A stretch of DNA of 64,000 bases from Variovorax sp. TBS-050B (GCF_029893635.1 NZ_JARXYR010000002.1:2207001-2271000), one strand, 5' to 3'. Positions 45,160 to 56,666 are shown, counted from the stretch's first letter. A program made the numbers and translations. Notes: generated from the sequence alone by a model not told the origin.

Positions 45160-46833
45160 ATGCCAAAGGAAGAGTCGGGCCGCCTTCTGTCCAAGGTGGC
45201 GAAATTCGTCCGCAATCCGCTCAAGGATTGGTCGGAACTGGATGCGACCGCCGATTCCACGCTGCCCGACCCGGCCTACAGCCGGGAAATGCTCAAGGAA
45301 ATCATCGAACGGCGCCAGCGCAACGACTTCGTGCGCCGGCGCGAGTTCGACATGCTGCGCAAGCTTCGCCAGCGCGAAGCGGCGGCCCATGCGTTCGAGG
45401 GAACGGTCACGCCGTCGTCCTTCAACGTGAACAGCACCACCACCGAGAAGTCGGAGGGACGCGCGCTCACGCTCAAGAAGATCGACGAGATCGAAGAGCA
45501 GATGTCGCAGCAATGGTGGAAGGGCCGCGGCCCGAACGGCGAGACGCTGGCCACCGCGCCGCCCGACGCCGGCGCCGAGACCCTGCCGCCGCCCGCCGAC
45601 CCCGGCGAACTGGCGCGGATGCTCGCGGCGCCGGCTGCGGCACCCGTCCCTGCGCCGGCACCGGCGCCGGCCGTTGCTGCGACGCCTGCGGTTTCGGCCG
45701 CCGCCGGCGATGCGTCGCTGCGCGCGGCCAGACTCGCGCGCGACGGCGCGCTCGAGGAGGCCGTGATCCGGTTCGCGCACGGCGACGACGCCGGCGCCGA
45801 GGCGATTCTTCTGCAGGCCCTGGCCTCCGAGAGCGCCCCCCCGGCCGCCGAAGGCGACAGCCAGGCCCAGGCCGCCGTCGAGCGCGACGACGCCCGCTGG
45901 CGCGCACTGTTCGACCTGTACCGCGCCACCGGCGACGCCACCCGCTTCGCCGCCGCGCGCATGCGCTACGCGCAGCGCATGAAGCGCATGGGCCCCGACT
46001 GGGTGCCGCTCGACGAACTGGCGCGCAACGTCAGGACGGTGGCGGCGAGCGAATTCGCCGACCTCGCCCCGGCGGGCGCCGACTGGGCCTGCCCGGCGCG
46101 CCTCGCGCGCGACGGCCTGGTGCAGCTCACGCGCGCGCTCTCGCAGGCCGGCCCGGTGTGGACGCTCGACTGGCGCGCCCTGACCGCGATCGAGCCCGAC
46201 GCCGCCGCCCCGCTGCGCGTGCTGTTCGCCCACTGGGCCGATTCGCCGGTGCAGCTGCGCTTCCTCGGTTCCACGAAGCTGCAGTCGGTGCTGGCCGAGG
46301 CCACGCCCAACAACGAGCGCGGCACGGCGGACGTCTGGTGGCAGCTGCACCTGGCGGCGCTGCGCATGATGAACATGCCCGACGACTTCGAACTGGTGGC
46401 GCTCAACTACTGCATCACCTACGAGGTTTCGCCGCCGTCGTGGCAGGATCCCAAGGGCACCTGCGTCGCGCTGGCGCCGCCGTCCGGCGGCCAGCCCAGT
46501 TCCGTCTGGTCGCTGCTCTCCAGCGGCGAATCGGAGAGCTTCCCGTCCAACGACACCGGTTTCGCGGCGCTGGCGGGCGATCTGCGCGGCGAGGCGCATT
46601 CCAGCCTGCAGCGGCTCGATGCCGAACTGCGCAACAGCACCACGCCCGTCATTTCGTGCGCCGCGCTGCTGCGCATGGACCTCGCCGCGGCCGGCACGCT
46701 GCTGGCCTGGGTGCGCGCGCGCGACGGGCAGGGCGAGCGGGTCCAGTTCGTCGATGCCCACCGCCTGATCGCGGGCCTGTTCGATCTCGTCGGCATCGCC
46801 GACCACGCCACGGTCGCGGTCCGGAAGAACTGA
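45160..46833 (+). CDS. STAS-domain-containing protein, uncharacterised
   Basis: A 557-residue cytoplasmic protein. Residues of about 1-120 are basic and helical ([30 protein letters not shown]), then a Pro/Ala-rich linker (about 130-190). The remainder has TPR-like helical text ([44 protein letters not shown]) and two STAS-like segments ([39 protein letters not shown] and [22 protein letters not shown]). I know of no function. It sits between dksA and hslVU, 38 bp past dksA, probably in the same transcript. Confidence 0.7.
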   Translation: MPKEESGRLLSKVAKFVRNPLKDWSELDATADSTLPDPAYSREMLKEIIERRQRNDFVRRREFDMLRKLRQREAAAHAFEGTVTPSSFNVNSTTTEKSEGRALTLKKIDEIEEQMSQQWWKGRGPNGETLATAPPDAGAETLPPPADPGELARMLAAPAAAPVPAPAPAPAVAATPAVSAAAGDASLRAARLARDGALEEAVIRFAHGDDAGAEAILLQALASESAPPAAEGDSQAQAAVERDDARWRALFDLYRATGDATRFAAARMRYAQRMKRMGPDWVPLDELARNVRTVAASEFADLAPAGADWACPARLARDGLVQLTRALSQAGPVWTLDWRALTAIEPDAAAPLRVLFAHWADSPVQLRFLGSTKLQSVLAEATPNNERGTADVWWQLHLAALRMMNMPDDFELVALNYCITYEVSPPSWQDPKGTCVALAPPSGGQPSSVWSLLSSGESESFPSNDTGFAALAGDLRGEAHSSLQRLDAELRNSTTPVISCAALLRMDLAAAGTLLAWVRARDGQGERVQFVDAHRLIAGLFDLVGIADHATVAVRKN

Positions 46834-46901
46834 GGCCCGGCCGCGGCCATCCGTGGCCGCCCGGGGGTTGCATTGGGTCGCCCCGTCCCCAGATGGCTTC
46901 G

Positions 46902-47447
46902 ATGGAACAGTTTCACGGCACCACCATCGTGAGCGTGCGCCGCAAGACCCCCCAGGGCGACCAGGTCGCCATCGGCGGGGACGGGCAGGTCACACTCGGC
47001 AACATCGTCATCAAGGGCACCGCGCGCAAGGTGCGGCGGCTCTACCACGGCAAGGTGCTCGCCGGCTTTGCCGGCGCCACGGCCGACGCCTTCACGCTCT
47101 TCGAGCGCTTCGAGGCCAAGCTCGAAAAACACCAGGGACACCTGACCCGCGCCGCGGTCGAGCTCACCAAGGACTGGCGCACCGACCGCGTGCTGCGCAA
47201 GCTCGAAGCCATGCTCGCCGTGGCCGACGCCACCACCTCGCTCATCATCACCGGCAACGGCGACGTGCTGGAGCCCGAGGACGGCGTGATCGCCATCGGC
47301 TCGGGCGGCGCCTACGCGCAGTCGGCGGCCAAGGCGCTGATCGAGAACACCGAGCTCACGGCCGAGCAGATCGTGCGCAGATCGCTCGCGATCGCCGGAG
47401 AAATCTGCATTTACACGAACATGAACCACACCGTGGAAGCGCTCTGA
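46902..47447 (+). CDS. hslV: ATP-dependent protease peptidase subunit HslV
   Basis: This is the proteolytic double-ring core of HslUV, an N-terminal threonine peptidase related to the proteasome. The 181-residue product begins [14 protein letters not shown]; removal of the first six residues would expose the catalytic threonine, so the propeptide is longer than in E. coli. GGDGQVTLG and the [14 protein letters not shown] loop are typical. ATG 46902 is preferred; ATG 46893 would add MAS. It ends 2 bp before hslU, with which it forms an operon. Relatives are heat induced, but I see no convincing sigma-32 promoter here. Confidence 0.95.
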   Translation: MEQFHGTTIVSVRRKTPQGDQVAIGGDGQVTLGNIVIKGTARKVRRLYHGKVLAGFAGATADAFTLFERFEAKLEKHQGHLTRAAVELTKDWRTDRVLRKLEAMLAVADATTSLIITGNGDVLEPEDGVIAIGSGGAYAQSAAKALIENTELTAEQIVRRSLAIAGEICIYTNMNHTVEAL

Positions 47448-47449
47448 CC

Positions 47450-48778
<1,329 letters not shown>

Positions 48779-48786
48779 AGCTGCTT

Positions 48787-48809
48787 GCGGCCCCCTGTAA
48801 CGGGGCCGC
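48787..48809 (+). terminator. Hairpin terminator after hslU
   Basis: GCGGCCCC and GGGGCCGC form a perfect 8-bp stem with a CTGTAAC loop, nine bases after the stop codon. There is no T-run, so it may need Rho or act as a 3' stabiliser. Confidence 0.6.
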
Positions 48810-48853
48810 GCTTCACGCATCACATTCATTGCGTGAGCTAAGTGCTTAATTCT

Positions 48854-48902
48854 CAACGAAATTCGCCGGTTTCCAGGTTTGGAAATCGGCGCTAAGTCGT
48901 TG
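48854..48902. other. Imperfect hairpin in the AT-rich hslU-mraZ spacer
   Basis: CGCCGGTTTCC (48864-48874) pairs with GGAAATCGGCG (48881-48891) with one G-T, and an outer CAACGA pairs with TCGTTG (48897-48902). The stretch is markedly richer in A and T than anything around it and lies just before the dcw promoter. It could be a terminator, a regulator site or a UP-element-like region; none is proven. Confidence 0.4.
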
Positions 48903-48934
48903 ATTCCATTACAAAAAATACCTCTCGAGCCCCG

Positions 48935-48962
48935 TTGCGTGCGAAGTGTTTCCTGCTACAGT
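48935..48962 (+). promoter_or_regulatory. Promoter of the mraZ-dcw operon
   Basis: TTGCGT (48935-48940) and TACAGT (48957-48962) are separated by 16 bp and form a reasonable sigma-70 promoter. The MraZ boxes begin at its last bases, so repressor binding would block it. Confidence 0.55.
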
Positions 48963-48995
48963 GCAAAAAAGTGCATTTAAGTGGGAAAAAGTGCG
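48961..48995 (+). promoter_or_regulatory. MraZ operator: four GTGSN boxes with 10-bp phasing
   Basis: GTGCA, GTGCA, GTGGG and GTGCG begin at 48961, 48971, 48981 and 48991, exactly one helical turn apart, with A/T-rich five-base spacers between the first four. MraZ of other bacteria binds repeats of GTGGG-type boxes with the same spacing, so this is its expected autoregulatory site. It lies 50-85 bp before the mraZ start. Confidence 0.8.
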
Positions 48996-49046
48996 GGTGG
49001 TGCCTCTTTCAGGTGCCGCAGCACTCCCAAACAGGGGTTTCTGGTC

Positions 49047-49475
49047 GTGTTTCAAGGCGCTTCATCGCTCAGTCTCGATGCCAAGGGGCGGCTCTCCGTG
49101 CCGACCCGGCATCGTGACGTCCTGAGCGCGACGGCGAACGGCCAGCTCACGGTCACCAAGCATCCGCACGGCTGCCTGATGGTGTTCCCCCGTCCCGAAT
49201 GGGAGAAGTTCCGCGAGCGCATCGCCGCACTGCCGATGTCGGCACAGTGGTGGAAGCGCGTTTTCCTCGGCAACGCGATGGACGTCGAGATGGACGGCAC
49301 CGGCCGCATCCTCGTGTCGCCCGAGCTGCGTGCCGCCACCGGCATCACGCGCGAAACGCTGCTGCTGGGCATGGGCAACCACTTCGAGCTCTGGGACAAG
49401 GCGACCTACGAGGCCAAGGAGGCCGAGGCCACCCAGGGCGAGATGCCCGACGTGTTCCAGGACTTCGCGTTCTGA
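49047..49475 (+). CDS. mraZ: Transcriptional regulator MraZ
   Basis: This is a ring-forming DNA-binding repressor of the dcw operon, 142 residues. Both halves carry the AbrB-like SpoVT motif: [21 protein letters not shown] and [20 protein letters not shown]. The start is GTG 49047 ([14 protein letters not shown]), because the preceding codons have no family similarity. It is the first gene of the cluster, controlled by its own box array upstream. Ends 8 bp before rsmH. Confidence 0.95.
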   Translation: MFQGASSLSLDAKGRLSVPTRHRDVLSATANGQLTVTKHPHGCLMVFPRPEWEKFRERIAALPMSAQWWKRVFLGNAMDVEMDGTGRILVSPELRAATGITRETLLLGMGNHFELWDKATYEAKEAEATQGEMPDVFQDFAF

Positions 49476-49483
49476 GGGCTCCC

Positions 49484-50407
49484 GTGAACACCCCGTGGAC
49501 TCATACGACCGTCTTGCTGGACGAAGCGGTGGAAGCCCTTCTTTCGGGCAGCACGGCGGCCGCCGGCACCTTCGTGGATGCGACCTTCGGGCGCGGAGGG
49601 CATGCGCGCGCGATCCTCGCGCGGCTTGCACCGGAAGGCAGGCTGATCGCATTCGACAAGGATGCGGAAGCGGTGGCCGAAGCAGCGCGCATCTCGGATG
49701 CGCGTTTTTCCATCCGGCACCAGGGTTTCCGCGCCCTGGGCGAACTGCCCGAGGCCAGCGTCGCGGGCGTGCTGATGGACCTGGGCGTGAGTTCGCCCCA
49801 GATCGACAACCCGGTGCGCGGTTTCAGTTTTCGTTTCGACGGCCCGCTCGACATGCGCATGGACACCACGCGCGGGGAGAGTGTGGCCGAGTGGCTGGCA
49901 ACGGCCGAACTTCAGCAGATTGCAGAGGTGATCCGTGACTATGGCGAAGAACGGTTTGCTGTTCAGATTGCAAAGGCGATTGTTGCTCGCAGACAAGAAC
50001 GGGGCGCAATTTCAACCACCACCGAACTGGCCGAGCTCGTGGCTGGCACGGTCAAAACCCGCGAGCCGGGCCAGAACCCTGCAACGCGCACATTTCAGGC
50101 TTTTCGGATTTTCATCAACGCCGAGCTTGAAGAGCTGCAACAGGCGCTAGAGGCGAGCCTCTCGGTGCTGCAGCCCGGCGGCCGCCTCGCGGTGATCAGC
50201 TTCCATTCCCTCGAAGACCGCATCGTGAAGCAGTTCATCGCGAAGCATTCGAAGGAGGTCTACGACCGCCGCGCGCCGTTCGCGGCGCCCAAGGCCATGA
50301 AGCTGCGCGCGCTCGAGCGGATCAAGCCCTCGGCCGAAGAGGTGGCCGGCAACCCGCGCTCGCGCAGCGCGATCCTGCGCGTGGCCGAGCGCACCGCGGA
50401 GCACTGA
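49484..50407 (+). CDS. rsmH: 16S rRNA m4C1402 methyltransferase RsmH
   Basis: The enzyme methylates N4 of C1402 in 16S rRNA using SAM. The 307-residue protein has [13 protein letters not shown], the SAM motif [22 protein letters not shown], the [16 protein letters not shown] loop and [19 protein letters not shown] 49484 is the start. The stretch from about 49910 to 50157 is visibly lower in GC and uses codons rare in the neighbourhood (AGA, GTT, CAA), although the protein stays family-typical; a recombination tract is possible. Confidence 0.96.
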   Translation: MNTPWTHTTVLLDEAVEALLSGSTAAAGTFVDATFGRGGHARAILARLAPEGRLIAFDKDAEAVAEAARISDARFSIRHQGFRALGELPEASVAGVLMDLGVSSPQIDNPVRGFSFRFDGPLDMRMDTTRGESVAEWLATAELQQIAEVIRDYGEERFAVQIAKAIVARRQERGAISTTTELAELVAGTVKTREPGQNPATRTFQAFRIFINAELEELQQALEASLSVLQPGGRLAVISFHSLEDRIVKQFIAKHSKEVYDRRAPFAAPKAMKLRALERIKPSAEEVAGNPRSRSAILRVAERTAEH

Positions 50408-50409
50408 GC

Positions 50410-50739
50410 ATGGCCCGCCTCAACCTGCTCCTGCTGCTCGCGGTGATCGCCTCCGCGCTCTATCTCGTGCAGACGCAGTACCGCTCGCGCCAGCTCTACA
50501 CCGAGCTCGACCGCGCCCAGCAGGAGGCCCGCCGTCTCGAGCTCGACCACGACCGCCTGCAGGTGGAGAAGCGCGCGCAGGCCACGCCGCTGCGCGTGGA
50601 GAAGCTCGCGAAGGAACAGCTCCAGATGCGCACCACCTCGCCGGCGATCACGCAGTACGTGCGGCCGGACGGCACCGTGATCCCGGCCGTGGTGGCGCCG
50701 CCGCCCGAACCCAAGCCGCCGGCCAGGGGGCAGCGATGA
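50410..50739 (+). CDS. ftsL: Cell division protein FtsL
   Basis: A short bitopic divisome protein, 109 residues. One membrane segment (LLLLLAVIASALYLVQTQY, about residues 4-22) is followed by a periplasmic coiled coil (QLYTELDRAQQEARRLELDHDRLQVEK) through which it joins FtsB and FtsQ. The C-terminal 30 residues are proline-rich. It starts 2 bp after rsmH and overlaps ftsI by 4 bp. Confidence 0.92.
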   Translation: MARLNLLLLLAVIASALYLVQTQYRSRQLYTELDRAQQEARRLELDHDRLQVEKRAQATPLRVEKLAKEQLQMRTTSPAITQYVRPDGTVIPAVVAPPPEPKPPARGQR

Positions 50740-52484
50740 GCCGGCGCAGCGTCCGCTACACCACCAGCCCGCTGCTCGCGAGCAAGACGCCGGTCTGGCG
50801 CAGCAAGTTCATCGTCGCGGGCATCGCCTTCGGCTTCGTCGTGCTGGCGGGCCGGGCGGCGTACGTGCAGGTCTTCAACAACAGCTTCTTCCTGCGCCAG
50901 GGCGAGGTGCGCTTCGCGCGCACGCTCGAGCTGCCGGCCAACCGCGGCCGCATCCTCGACCGCAACGGCCTGATCCTCGCCTCGAGCGTGGTGGCGCCGA
51001 GCATCTGGGCGATCCCGGAGGACATCGAGCGCGACGATCCCGAGGTGCGCGCCAAGCTCAAGCAGGTGGCCAAGCTGCTCGAGATGTCGCAGAAGGACTT
51101 CGACAAGAAGCTCGAGGACGAGGACAAGACCTTCGTCTGGGTCAAGCGCCAGGTCGACGAGCCGATCGCCAAGCAGATCGCCGCGCTGAACATCAAGGGC
51201 CTCTACCAGCGCAAGGAATACAAGCGCCAGTACCCCGAGGGCGAGGCCGCGGCGCACGTGGTGGGCTTCACCAACGTCGAGGACAACGGCCAGGAAGGCA
51301 TCGAGCTCGCCTTCAACAAGGACCTCGCCGGCAAGGCCGGCTCGCGCCGCGTCATCAAGGACCGGCTCGGCCGCGTGGTCGAGGGCGTGGGCGAGCAGGT
51401 GCCGCCGGTGGACGGCAAGGACATCCAGCTCAGCGTCGACAGCAAGGTGCAGTTCTTCGCCTACCAGAAGCTGCGCGACGCCGTGACCGCGCGCAAGGCC
51501 AAGGCCGGCAGCGTGGTGGTGCTCGACGCCGTCACCGGCGAGGTGCTGGCGCTGGCCAACTACCCGAGCTACGTGCCCGACAAACGGCAGAACCTCACCG
51601 GCGAGCAGCTGCGCAACCGCGCGCTCACCGACACCTTCGAGCCCGGCTCCACGATGAAGCCGATCACGGTCGCGATGGCGCTCGAGGCCGGCCGCATCAA
51701 GCCCTCGACGCTGATCGAGACCGGCCCGGGCCGCTACCAGATCGGCGGCTTCACCATCAGCGACACGCACAACTACGGCACGCTCACGGTCGAGGGCGTG
51801 ATCCAGAAGTCGAGCAACGTGGGCGCGCTCAAGATCGCGCAGAAGATGTCGCCGCACGAGATGTGGGACACCTACACCGCGCTCGGCTACGGCCAGAAGC
51901 CGCAGATCCAGTTCCCGGGCGCGGTGAGCGGCCGGCTGCGTCCGTGGAAGACCTGGAAGCCCGTCGAGCAGGCCACCATGGCCTACGGCTACGGCCTGTC
52001 GGCGTCGCTGTTTCAGATGACGCATTCGTACACGGCCTTCGCGCACGACGGGTCCATCATTCCCGTCACCATCCTCAAGGGCTCCGAGCCGCCGGTCGGC
52101 GTGCGGGTGTTCTCGCCTTCCAATGCGCAGGCGGTGCGCAAGATGCTGCAGATGGCCGCCGGGCCGGGCGGCACCGGCACGCGCGCGCAGACCATCGGCT
52201 ATTCGGTCGGCGGCAAGTCGGGCACCGCGCACAAGCAGGTCGGCAAGGGCTATGCGAGCAACAAGTACCGCGCCTGGTTCACCGGCATGGCGCCGATCGA
52301 CAAGCCGCGGATCATCGTCGGCGTGATGATCGACGAGCCGAGCGACGGCCAGTACTTCGGCGGCCTGGCCGCCGCGCCCGTTTTCAGCGAGGTCGTGCAG
52401 CAGACCCTGCGCATGATGAACGTTCCGCCCGACCTCGCGGTCAAGCCGCTGGTCGTGACGCAAGGCGTCGACGAGAGCTTCTGA
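50736..52484 (+). CDS. ftsI: Septal peptidoglycan transpeptidase FtsI (PBP3)
   Basis: A monofunctional class B transpeptidase that works with FtsW at the septum, 582 residues. An N-terminal membrane anchor (IVAGIAFGFVVLAGRAAYVQV) leads to the pedestal domain (ELPANRGRILDRNGLILASS). The transpeptidase motifs are complete: STMK near residue 305 (EPGSTMKP), SSN near 358 and KSGT near 493. Overlaps ftsL by 4 bp and ends 2 bp before murE. Target of beta-lactams. Confidence 0.97.
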   Translation: MSRRSVRYTTSPLLASKTPVWRSKFIVAGIAFGFVVLAGRAAYVQVFNNSFFLRQGEVRFARTLELPANRGRILDRNGLILASSVVAPSIWAIPEDIERDDPEVRAKLKQVAKLLEMSQKDFDKKLEDEDKTFVWVKRQVDEPIAKQIAALNIKGLYQRKEYKRQYPEGEAAAHVVGFTNVEDNGQEGIELAFNKDLAGKAGSRRVIKDRLGRVVEGVGEQVPPVDGKDIQLSVDSKVQFFAYQKLRDAVTARKAKAGSVVVLDAVTGEVLALANYPSYVPDKRQNLTGEQLRNRALTDTFEPGSTMKPITVAMALEAGRIKPSTLIETGPGRYQIGGFTISDTHNYGTLTVEGVIQKSSNVGALKIAQKMSPHEMWDTYTALGYGQKPQIQFPGAVSGRLRPWKTWKPVEQATMAYGYGLSASLFQMTHSYTAFAHDGSIIPVTILKGSEPPVGVRVFSPSNAQAVRKMLQMAAGPGGTGTRAQTIGYSVGGKSGTAHKQVGKGYASNKYRAWFTGMAPIDKPRIIVGVMIDEPSDGQYFGGLAAAPVFSEVVQQTLRMMNVPPDLAVKPLVVTQGVDESF

Positions 52485-52486
52485 GC

Positions 52487-53995
52487 ATGCTGACACTCAC
52501 ATCCCCCCGACTCGCCGCGCAATGGCTCAAGGAGCGCGTGCAGGGCGCGCTGCATGCCGACAGCCGGCCGGTGGGCGCGGGCGACGGCTTCATCGCCTGG
52601 CCGGGTGCCGCCACCGACGGCCGCAAGCACGTGGCGGCGGCGCTCGCGCAGGGCGCCGCGGCCTGCCTGGTCGAGCACGAGGGCGTGGAGGCCTTCGGCT
52701 TCGACGACGGCGCTGCGTTCGGCGAGCGCATCGCGAGCTACCCGGGCCTCAAGGCCGCCACCGGTCCGATCGCCGCGGCCTTCTACGACGACCCCTCGGC
52801 CGCGCTCGACCTGCTGGCGGTGACGGGCACCAACGGCAAGACCTCCACCGCATGGTGGCTGGCCGAATCGCTGGGCGCGCTGGGCAAGCCGTGCGCCGTG
52901 ATGGGCACGCTCGGCATCGGCGTGCCGCCCGCACTACAGTACACCGGCCTCACCACGCCCGACCCGGTGATGATGCAGCGCGAACTCCGCGCGCTCGCCG
53001 AGCGCGGCTTCGCCGCCTGCGCCATCGAGGCCTCCTCGATCGGCATCGCCGAGCGCCGCCTCGACGGCGCGCGCATCGCGGTGGCGGTGTTCACCAATTT
53101 CACGCAGGACCACCTCGACTACCACGGCAGCATGGAGGCCTACTGGGAAGCCAAGGCCGAGCTGTTCCGCTGGCCCGGGCTGCGCGCCGCCGTGATCAAC
53201 ATCGACGACGTGCACGGCGCCAGCCTGTGCGCGAACCTGATCGAGGCGGGCATCGGCGCGCTCGACGTCTGGACCGTCTCGGCCGCGGGCGCGCCCGCGC
53301 GGCTGATGGCGCGCGACGTCGGCTACGACGCCCAGGGCCTGCAGTTCTCGGTGGCCGAGCAGGGCGGCGCGGCGGCCGAGCGCCTCGCGACCGGCCTGAT
53401 CGGGCAGTACAACGTCGCCAACCTGCTGGGCGTGATCGGCGCCTTGCGCGCGCTCGGCCTGCCGCTCGCGCAGGCGGTGGCCGCCTGCGCGGCGCTCACC
53501 AGCGTGCCGGGGCGCATGGAGCGGGTCGGCGTGGGCGCGCATGCGCCGCTGGCCGTGGTCGACTACGCCCACACGCCCGACGCGCTCGACAAGGCGCTGG
53601 CCGGCCTGCGCCCGCTCGCCCAGCAGCGCGGCGGCGCGCTCTGGTGCGTGTTCGGCTGCGGCGGCGACCGCGATCCGATCAAGCGGCCGATGATGGCGGC
53701 CGTGGCCGAACGCCAGGCCGACCGCGTGGTCATGACCAGCGACAACCCGCGCAGCGAGAACCCCGACGCGATCATCAGCCAGATGCTGCGCGGCCTCTCG
53801 CGCCCCGAGGCCGCGCAGGTGCAGCCCGACCGCGCGGCCGCGATCGCCGATGCCATCGCGCAGGCCGCGCCCGCGGACGTGGTGCTCATCGCCGGCAAGG
53901 GCCACGAGGCCTGGCAGGAAATCGCGGGCCGGCGCATCCCGTTCGCCGACCGCACCCATGCGCTGGACGCGCTCACGCAGCGAGGTGGGGCATGA
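52487..53995 (+). CDS. murE: UDP-MurNAc-L-Ala-D-Glu:meso-DAP ligase
   Basis: The enzyme adds the third peptide residue to the peptidoglycan precursor. The 502-residue protein has the ATP loop GTNGKTST near 115, the TGLTTPDP substrate segment, EASSIGI, NFTQDHLDYHGSMEAYWEAK and, for diaminopimelate, the specificity motif DNPR (SDNPRSENP). This is consistent with dapF in the same window. Overlaps murF by 4 bp (ATGA). Confidence 0.97.
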   Translation: MLTLTSPRLAAQWLKERVQGALHADSRPVGAGDGFIAWPGAATDGRKHVAAALAQGAAACLVEHEGVEAFGFDDGAAFGERIASYPGLKAATGPIAAAFYDDPSAALDLLAVTGTNGKTSTAWWLAESLGALGKPCAVMGTLGIGVPPALQYTGLTTPDPVMMQRELRALAERGFAACAIEASSIGIAERRLDGARIAVAVFTNFTQDHLDYHGSMEAYWEAKAELFRWPGLRAAVINIDDVHGASLCANLIEAGIGALDVWTVSAAGAPARLMARDVGYDAQGLQFSVAEQGGAAAERLATGLIGQYNVANLLGVIGALRALGLPLAQAVAACAALTSVPGRMERVGVGAHAPLAVVDYAHTPDALDKALAGLRPLAQQRGGALWCVFGCGGDRDPIKRPMMAAVAERQADRVVMTSDNPRSENPDAIISQMLRGLSRPEAAQVQPDRAAAIADAIAQAAPADVVLIAGKGHEAWQEIAGRRIPFADRTHALDALTQRGGA

Positions 53996-55455
53996 GCGCC
54001 GCGACCCCGCTCATGCTCACGCTGGCCCAGGCGCAGCAGTGGATCCCGGGCGCGCGCCTCGTGGGCGACGGCGCCACCGTCGTCGCGCGCGTGCACACCG
54101 ACACCCGCACGCTCGCCGCGGGCGACCTGTTCGTGGCGCTCAAGGGCGAGCGCTTCGACGCCAACGAATTCCTCGCCGACGCGAGGGCGCGTGGCGCTGT
54201 CGCGGCCATCGCGCACCAGGGGCTCGAAGCCGCGGGCCTCGCGGGCCTCGAAGTGCCCGACACGCTGGCCGCGCTCGGCGCGCTCGCGGCCGGCTGGCGC
54301 GCGCAGTTCGAGCTGCCGCTCATCGCGGTCACGGGCAGCAACGGCAAGACCACGGTCACGCAGATGATCGCGGCCATCCTGGTCGCGCACCGCGGCGAGC
54401 GTGCGCTCGCGACCGCCGGCAACTTCAACAACGAGATCGGCGTGCCGCTCACGCTGCTGCGCCTGCGCGCGGCGCACCAGCATGCGGTGGTCGAGCTCGG
54501 CATGAACCATCCGGGCGAGATCGCCCGCCTCGCGGCCATCGCCCGGCCGACCATCGCGCTGGTCAACAACGCCCAGCGCGAACACCTCGAATTCATGGCC
54601 ACCGTCGAGGCGGTGGCGCGCGAGAACGGCGCCGTGTTCGCGGCGCTCCCGGCCGACGGCACCGCGGTGTTCCCGCATGCCGACGCCTTCGCCGACCTCT
54701 GGACCGACCTGGCGCACGACGGCGCGATGCGCCGCTGCATGAACTTCGGCGAGGCGCAGGATGCCGACGTCTCGCTCGCGAGCGCCGAGTGGCGCCAGGG
54801 CGGCTGGCAGGTCCGCATCCGCACGCCGCTCGGCGCGTTCGATGCGCGGCTGCACATCGCGGGCCGGCACAACGTGGTGAATGCGCTCGCCGCCACGGCC
54901 TGCGCGCTCGCGGGCGGCGTGCCGCTCGACGCCATCGCCGCCGGCCTCTCGGCCTTCGAGCCGGTGAAGGGCCGTTCGCGGGCGAGCGCGGTCTCGCTGC
55001 CCGGCGGCCATTCGCTCACGCTGGTGGACGACAGCTACAACGCCAACCCCGATTCCGTGCGCGCCGCCATCGACGTGCTCGCGGCCCTGCCCGGACCGCG
55101 CCTGCTGGTGCTCGGCGACATGGGCGAGGTCGGCGACCGCGCGGCCGAGTTTCACGCCGAGATCGGCGACTGGGCGCGACAGCGCGGCATCGAGGCCGTG
55201 CATGCGCTCGGCGCCGAGAGCGCGCACAGCATCGCTGCGTTCCAGGGCGGCGACGCGGGGCGGCACTTCGGCGACATCGACGCGCTCAACGCCGCCGTGC
55301 TCGCCCGGCTGCCGCAGGTCGCGAGCGTGCTGGTCAAGGGATCGCGCTTCATGAAGATGGAGCGCGTGGTGCAGGCGATCGAACAACAACAGGCTGCCGC
55401 GGCATCGCCGGCTGGCGCCGACAAGACGACAACGACACAAGGAGGCCGGTCATGA
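53992..55455 (+). CDS. murF: UDP-MurNAc-tripeptide:D-Ala-D-Ala ligase
   Basis: The enzyme attaches D-Ala-D-Ala to complete the pentapeptide. The 487-residue protein has an N-terminal substrate domain ([20 protein letters not shown]), the P-loop GSNGKTTV near 118, the [13 protein letters not shown] motif, [10 protein letters not shown] and [14 protein letters not shown] in the C-terminal domain. The last 20 residues are a low-complexity Ala/Thr/Gln tail. Starts inside the murE stop. Confidence 0.97.
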   Translation: MSAATPLMLTLAQAQQWIPGARLVGDGATVVARVHTDTRTLAAGDLFVALKGERFDANEFLADARARGAVAAIAHQGLEAAGLAGLEVPDTLAALGALAAGWRAQFELPLIAVTGSNGKTTVTQMIAAILVAHRGERALATAGNFNNEIGVPLTLLRLRAAHQHAVVELGMNHPGEIARLAAIARPTIALVNNAQREHLEFMATVEAVARENGAVFAALPADGTAVFPHADAFADLWTDLAHDGAMRRCMNFGEAQDADVSLASAEWRQGGWQVRIRTPLGAFDARLHIAGRHNVVNALAATACALAGGVPLDAIAAGLSAFEPVKGRSRASAVSLPGGHSLTLVDDSYNANPDSVRAAIDVLAALPGPRLLVLGDMGEVGDRAAEFHAEIGDWARQRGIEAVHALGAESAHSIAAFQGGDAGRHFGDIDALNAAVLARLPQVASVLVKGSRFMKMERVVQAIEQQQAAAASPAGADKTTTTQGGRS

Positions 55456-55477
55456 CGCATGCACCTGGCGACACCCG

Positions 55478-56656
55478 ATGCTGATGAGCCTGGCCCAATG
55501 GCTGCAGACACTCTCGCCGGAATTCGGATTCCTGCGCGTCTTCCAGTACCTCACGTTCCGCGCGCTGATGGCCGCGCTGACCGCGCTCGTGGTCGGCCTC
55601 GTCGCCGGCCCGTACGTGATCCGGCGCCTCGCCGCGCTCAAGATCGGCCAGCCGGTGCGCGGCTACGGCATGGAGACGCACCTGACCAAGAGCGGCACGC
55701 CCACCATGGGCGGCGTGCTGGTGCTGTTCGCGATCGCCTTCGCCACGCTGCTGTGGTTCGATCTTTCCAACCGCTTCGTCTGGATCGTGCTCTGGGTGAC
55801 CATGGGCTTCGGCGCCATCGGCTGGGTCGACGACTGGCGCAAGGTGGTGCGCAAGGACCCCGAAGGCATGCGTTCGCGCGAGAAGTACTTCTGGCAGTCG
55901 GTGGTCGGCCTGATCGCCGGTTTCTACCTGCTGTTCAGCATCTCGGAAAGCTCGAACTGGCGCGTGCTGCAGCTGTTCTTCGCCTGGGTGCAGTCGGGCT
56001 TCGACCTCGACTTTCCGCCCAAGATCAACCTGCTCGTGCCCTTCTTCAAGGAAGTGAGCTATCCGCTCGGCGGCATCGGCTTCGTGATCCTGACCTACCT
56101 GGTGATAGTGGGCGCGAGCAACGCGGTCAACCTGACCGACGGCCTCGACGGGCTGGCGATCATGCCGGTGGTGATGGTGGGCTCTGCGCTGGGGGTGTTC
56201 GCCTACGTCACGGGCAGCGCGGTGTACTCCAAGTACCTGCTGTTCCCCAACATCCCGGGCTCGGGCGAGCTGCTGGTGTTCTGCTCGGCGATGGCCGGCG
56301 CGGGCCTGGCCTTCCTCTGGTTCAACACCCATCCGGCGCAGGTGTTCATGGGTGACGTGGGCGCGCTGGCGCTCGGCGGCGCGCTCGGCACCATCGCGGT
56401 GATCGTGCGCCAGGAGATCGTGTTCTTCGTGATGGGCGGCATCTTCGTGGTCGAGGCGATCTCGGTGATGGCGCAGGTCACCTATTTCAAGTACACCAAG
56501 AAGCGCTTCGGCGAGGGCCGGCGCGTGCTCAAGATGGCACCGCTGCACCACCACTTCGAGAAGAGCGGCTGGCGCGAGACGCAGGTGGTGGTGCGCTTCT
56601 GGATCATCACGATGCTGCTGTGCCTCGTGGGCCTTTCGACGCTGAAGCTGCGCTAG
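55478..56656 (+). CDS. mraY: Phospho-MurNAc-pentapeptide transferase MraY
   Basis: This is an inner-membrane enzyme of ten spans that links the pentapeptide precursor to undecaprenyl phosphate, giving lipid I. The 392-residue protein has [12 protein letters not shown], the magnesium-binding [19 protein letters not shown] and the HHHFEKSGW motif near the C-terminus. A 22-bp gap after murF is one of the few in this cluster. Confidence 0.97.
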   Translation: MLMSLAQWLQTLSPEFGFLRVFQYLTFRALMAALTALVVGLVAGPYVIRRLAALKIGQPVRGYGMETHLTKSGTPTMGGVLVLFAIAFATLLWFDLSNRFVWIVLWVTMGFGAIGWVDDWRKVVRKDPEGMRSREKYFWQSVVGLIAGFYLLFSISESSNWRVLQLFFAWVQSGFDLDFPPKINLLVPFFKEVSYPLGGIGFVILTYLVIVGASNAVNLTDGLDGLAIMPVVMVGSALGVFAYVTGSAVYSKYLLFPNIPGSGELLVFCSAMAGAGLAFLWFNTHPAQVFMGDVGALALGGALGTIAVIVRQEIVFFVMGGIFVVEAISVMAQVTYFKYTKKRFGEGRRVLKMAPLHHHFEKSGWRETQVVVRFWIITMLLCLVGLSTLKLR

Positions 56657-56666
56657 CGGACACACG

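Noticed and set aside
42146..45166. Minus-strand frame open for about 1000 codons across DUF945 and opposite dksA
   Set aside because: In such GC-rich DNA, frames opposite real genes stay open by chance. Only the part corresponding to the DUF945 protein has family motifs; the portion opposite dksA is repetitive Gly/Arg text.
46868..46892. Sigma-32-like element before hslV (GGTTGCA and CCCCGTCC)
   Set aside because: The halves are only about ten bases apart and the -35 lacks CTTGAA. It does not meet the consensus.
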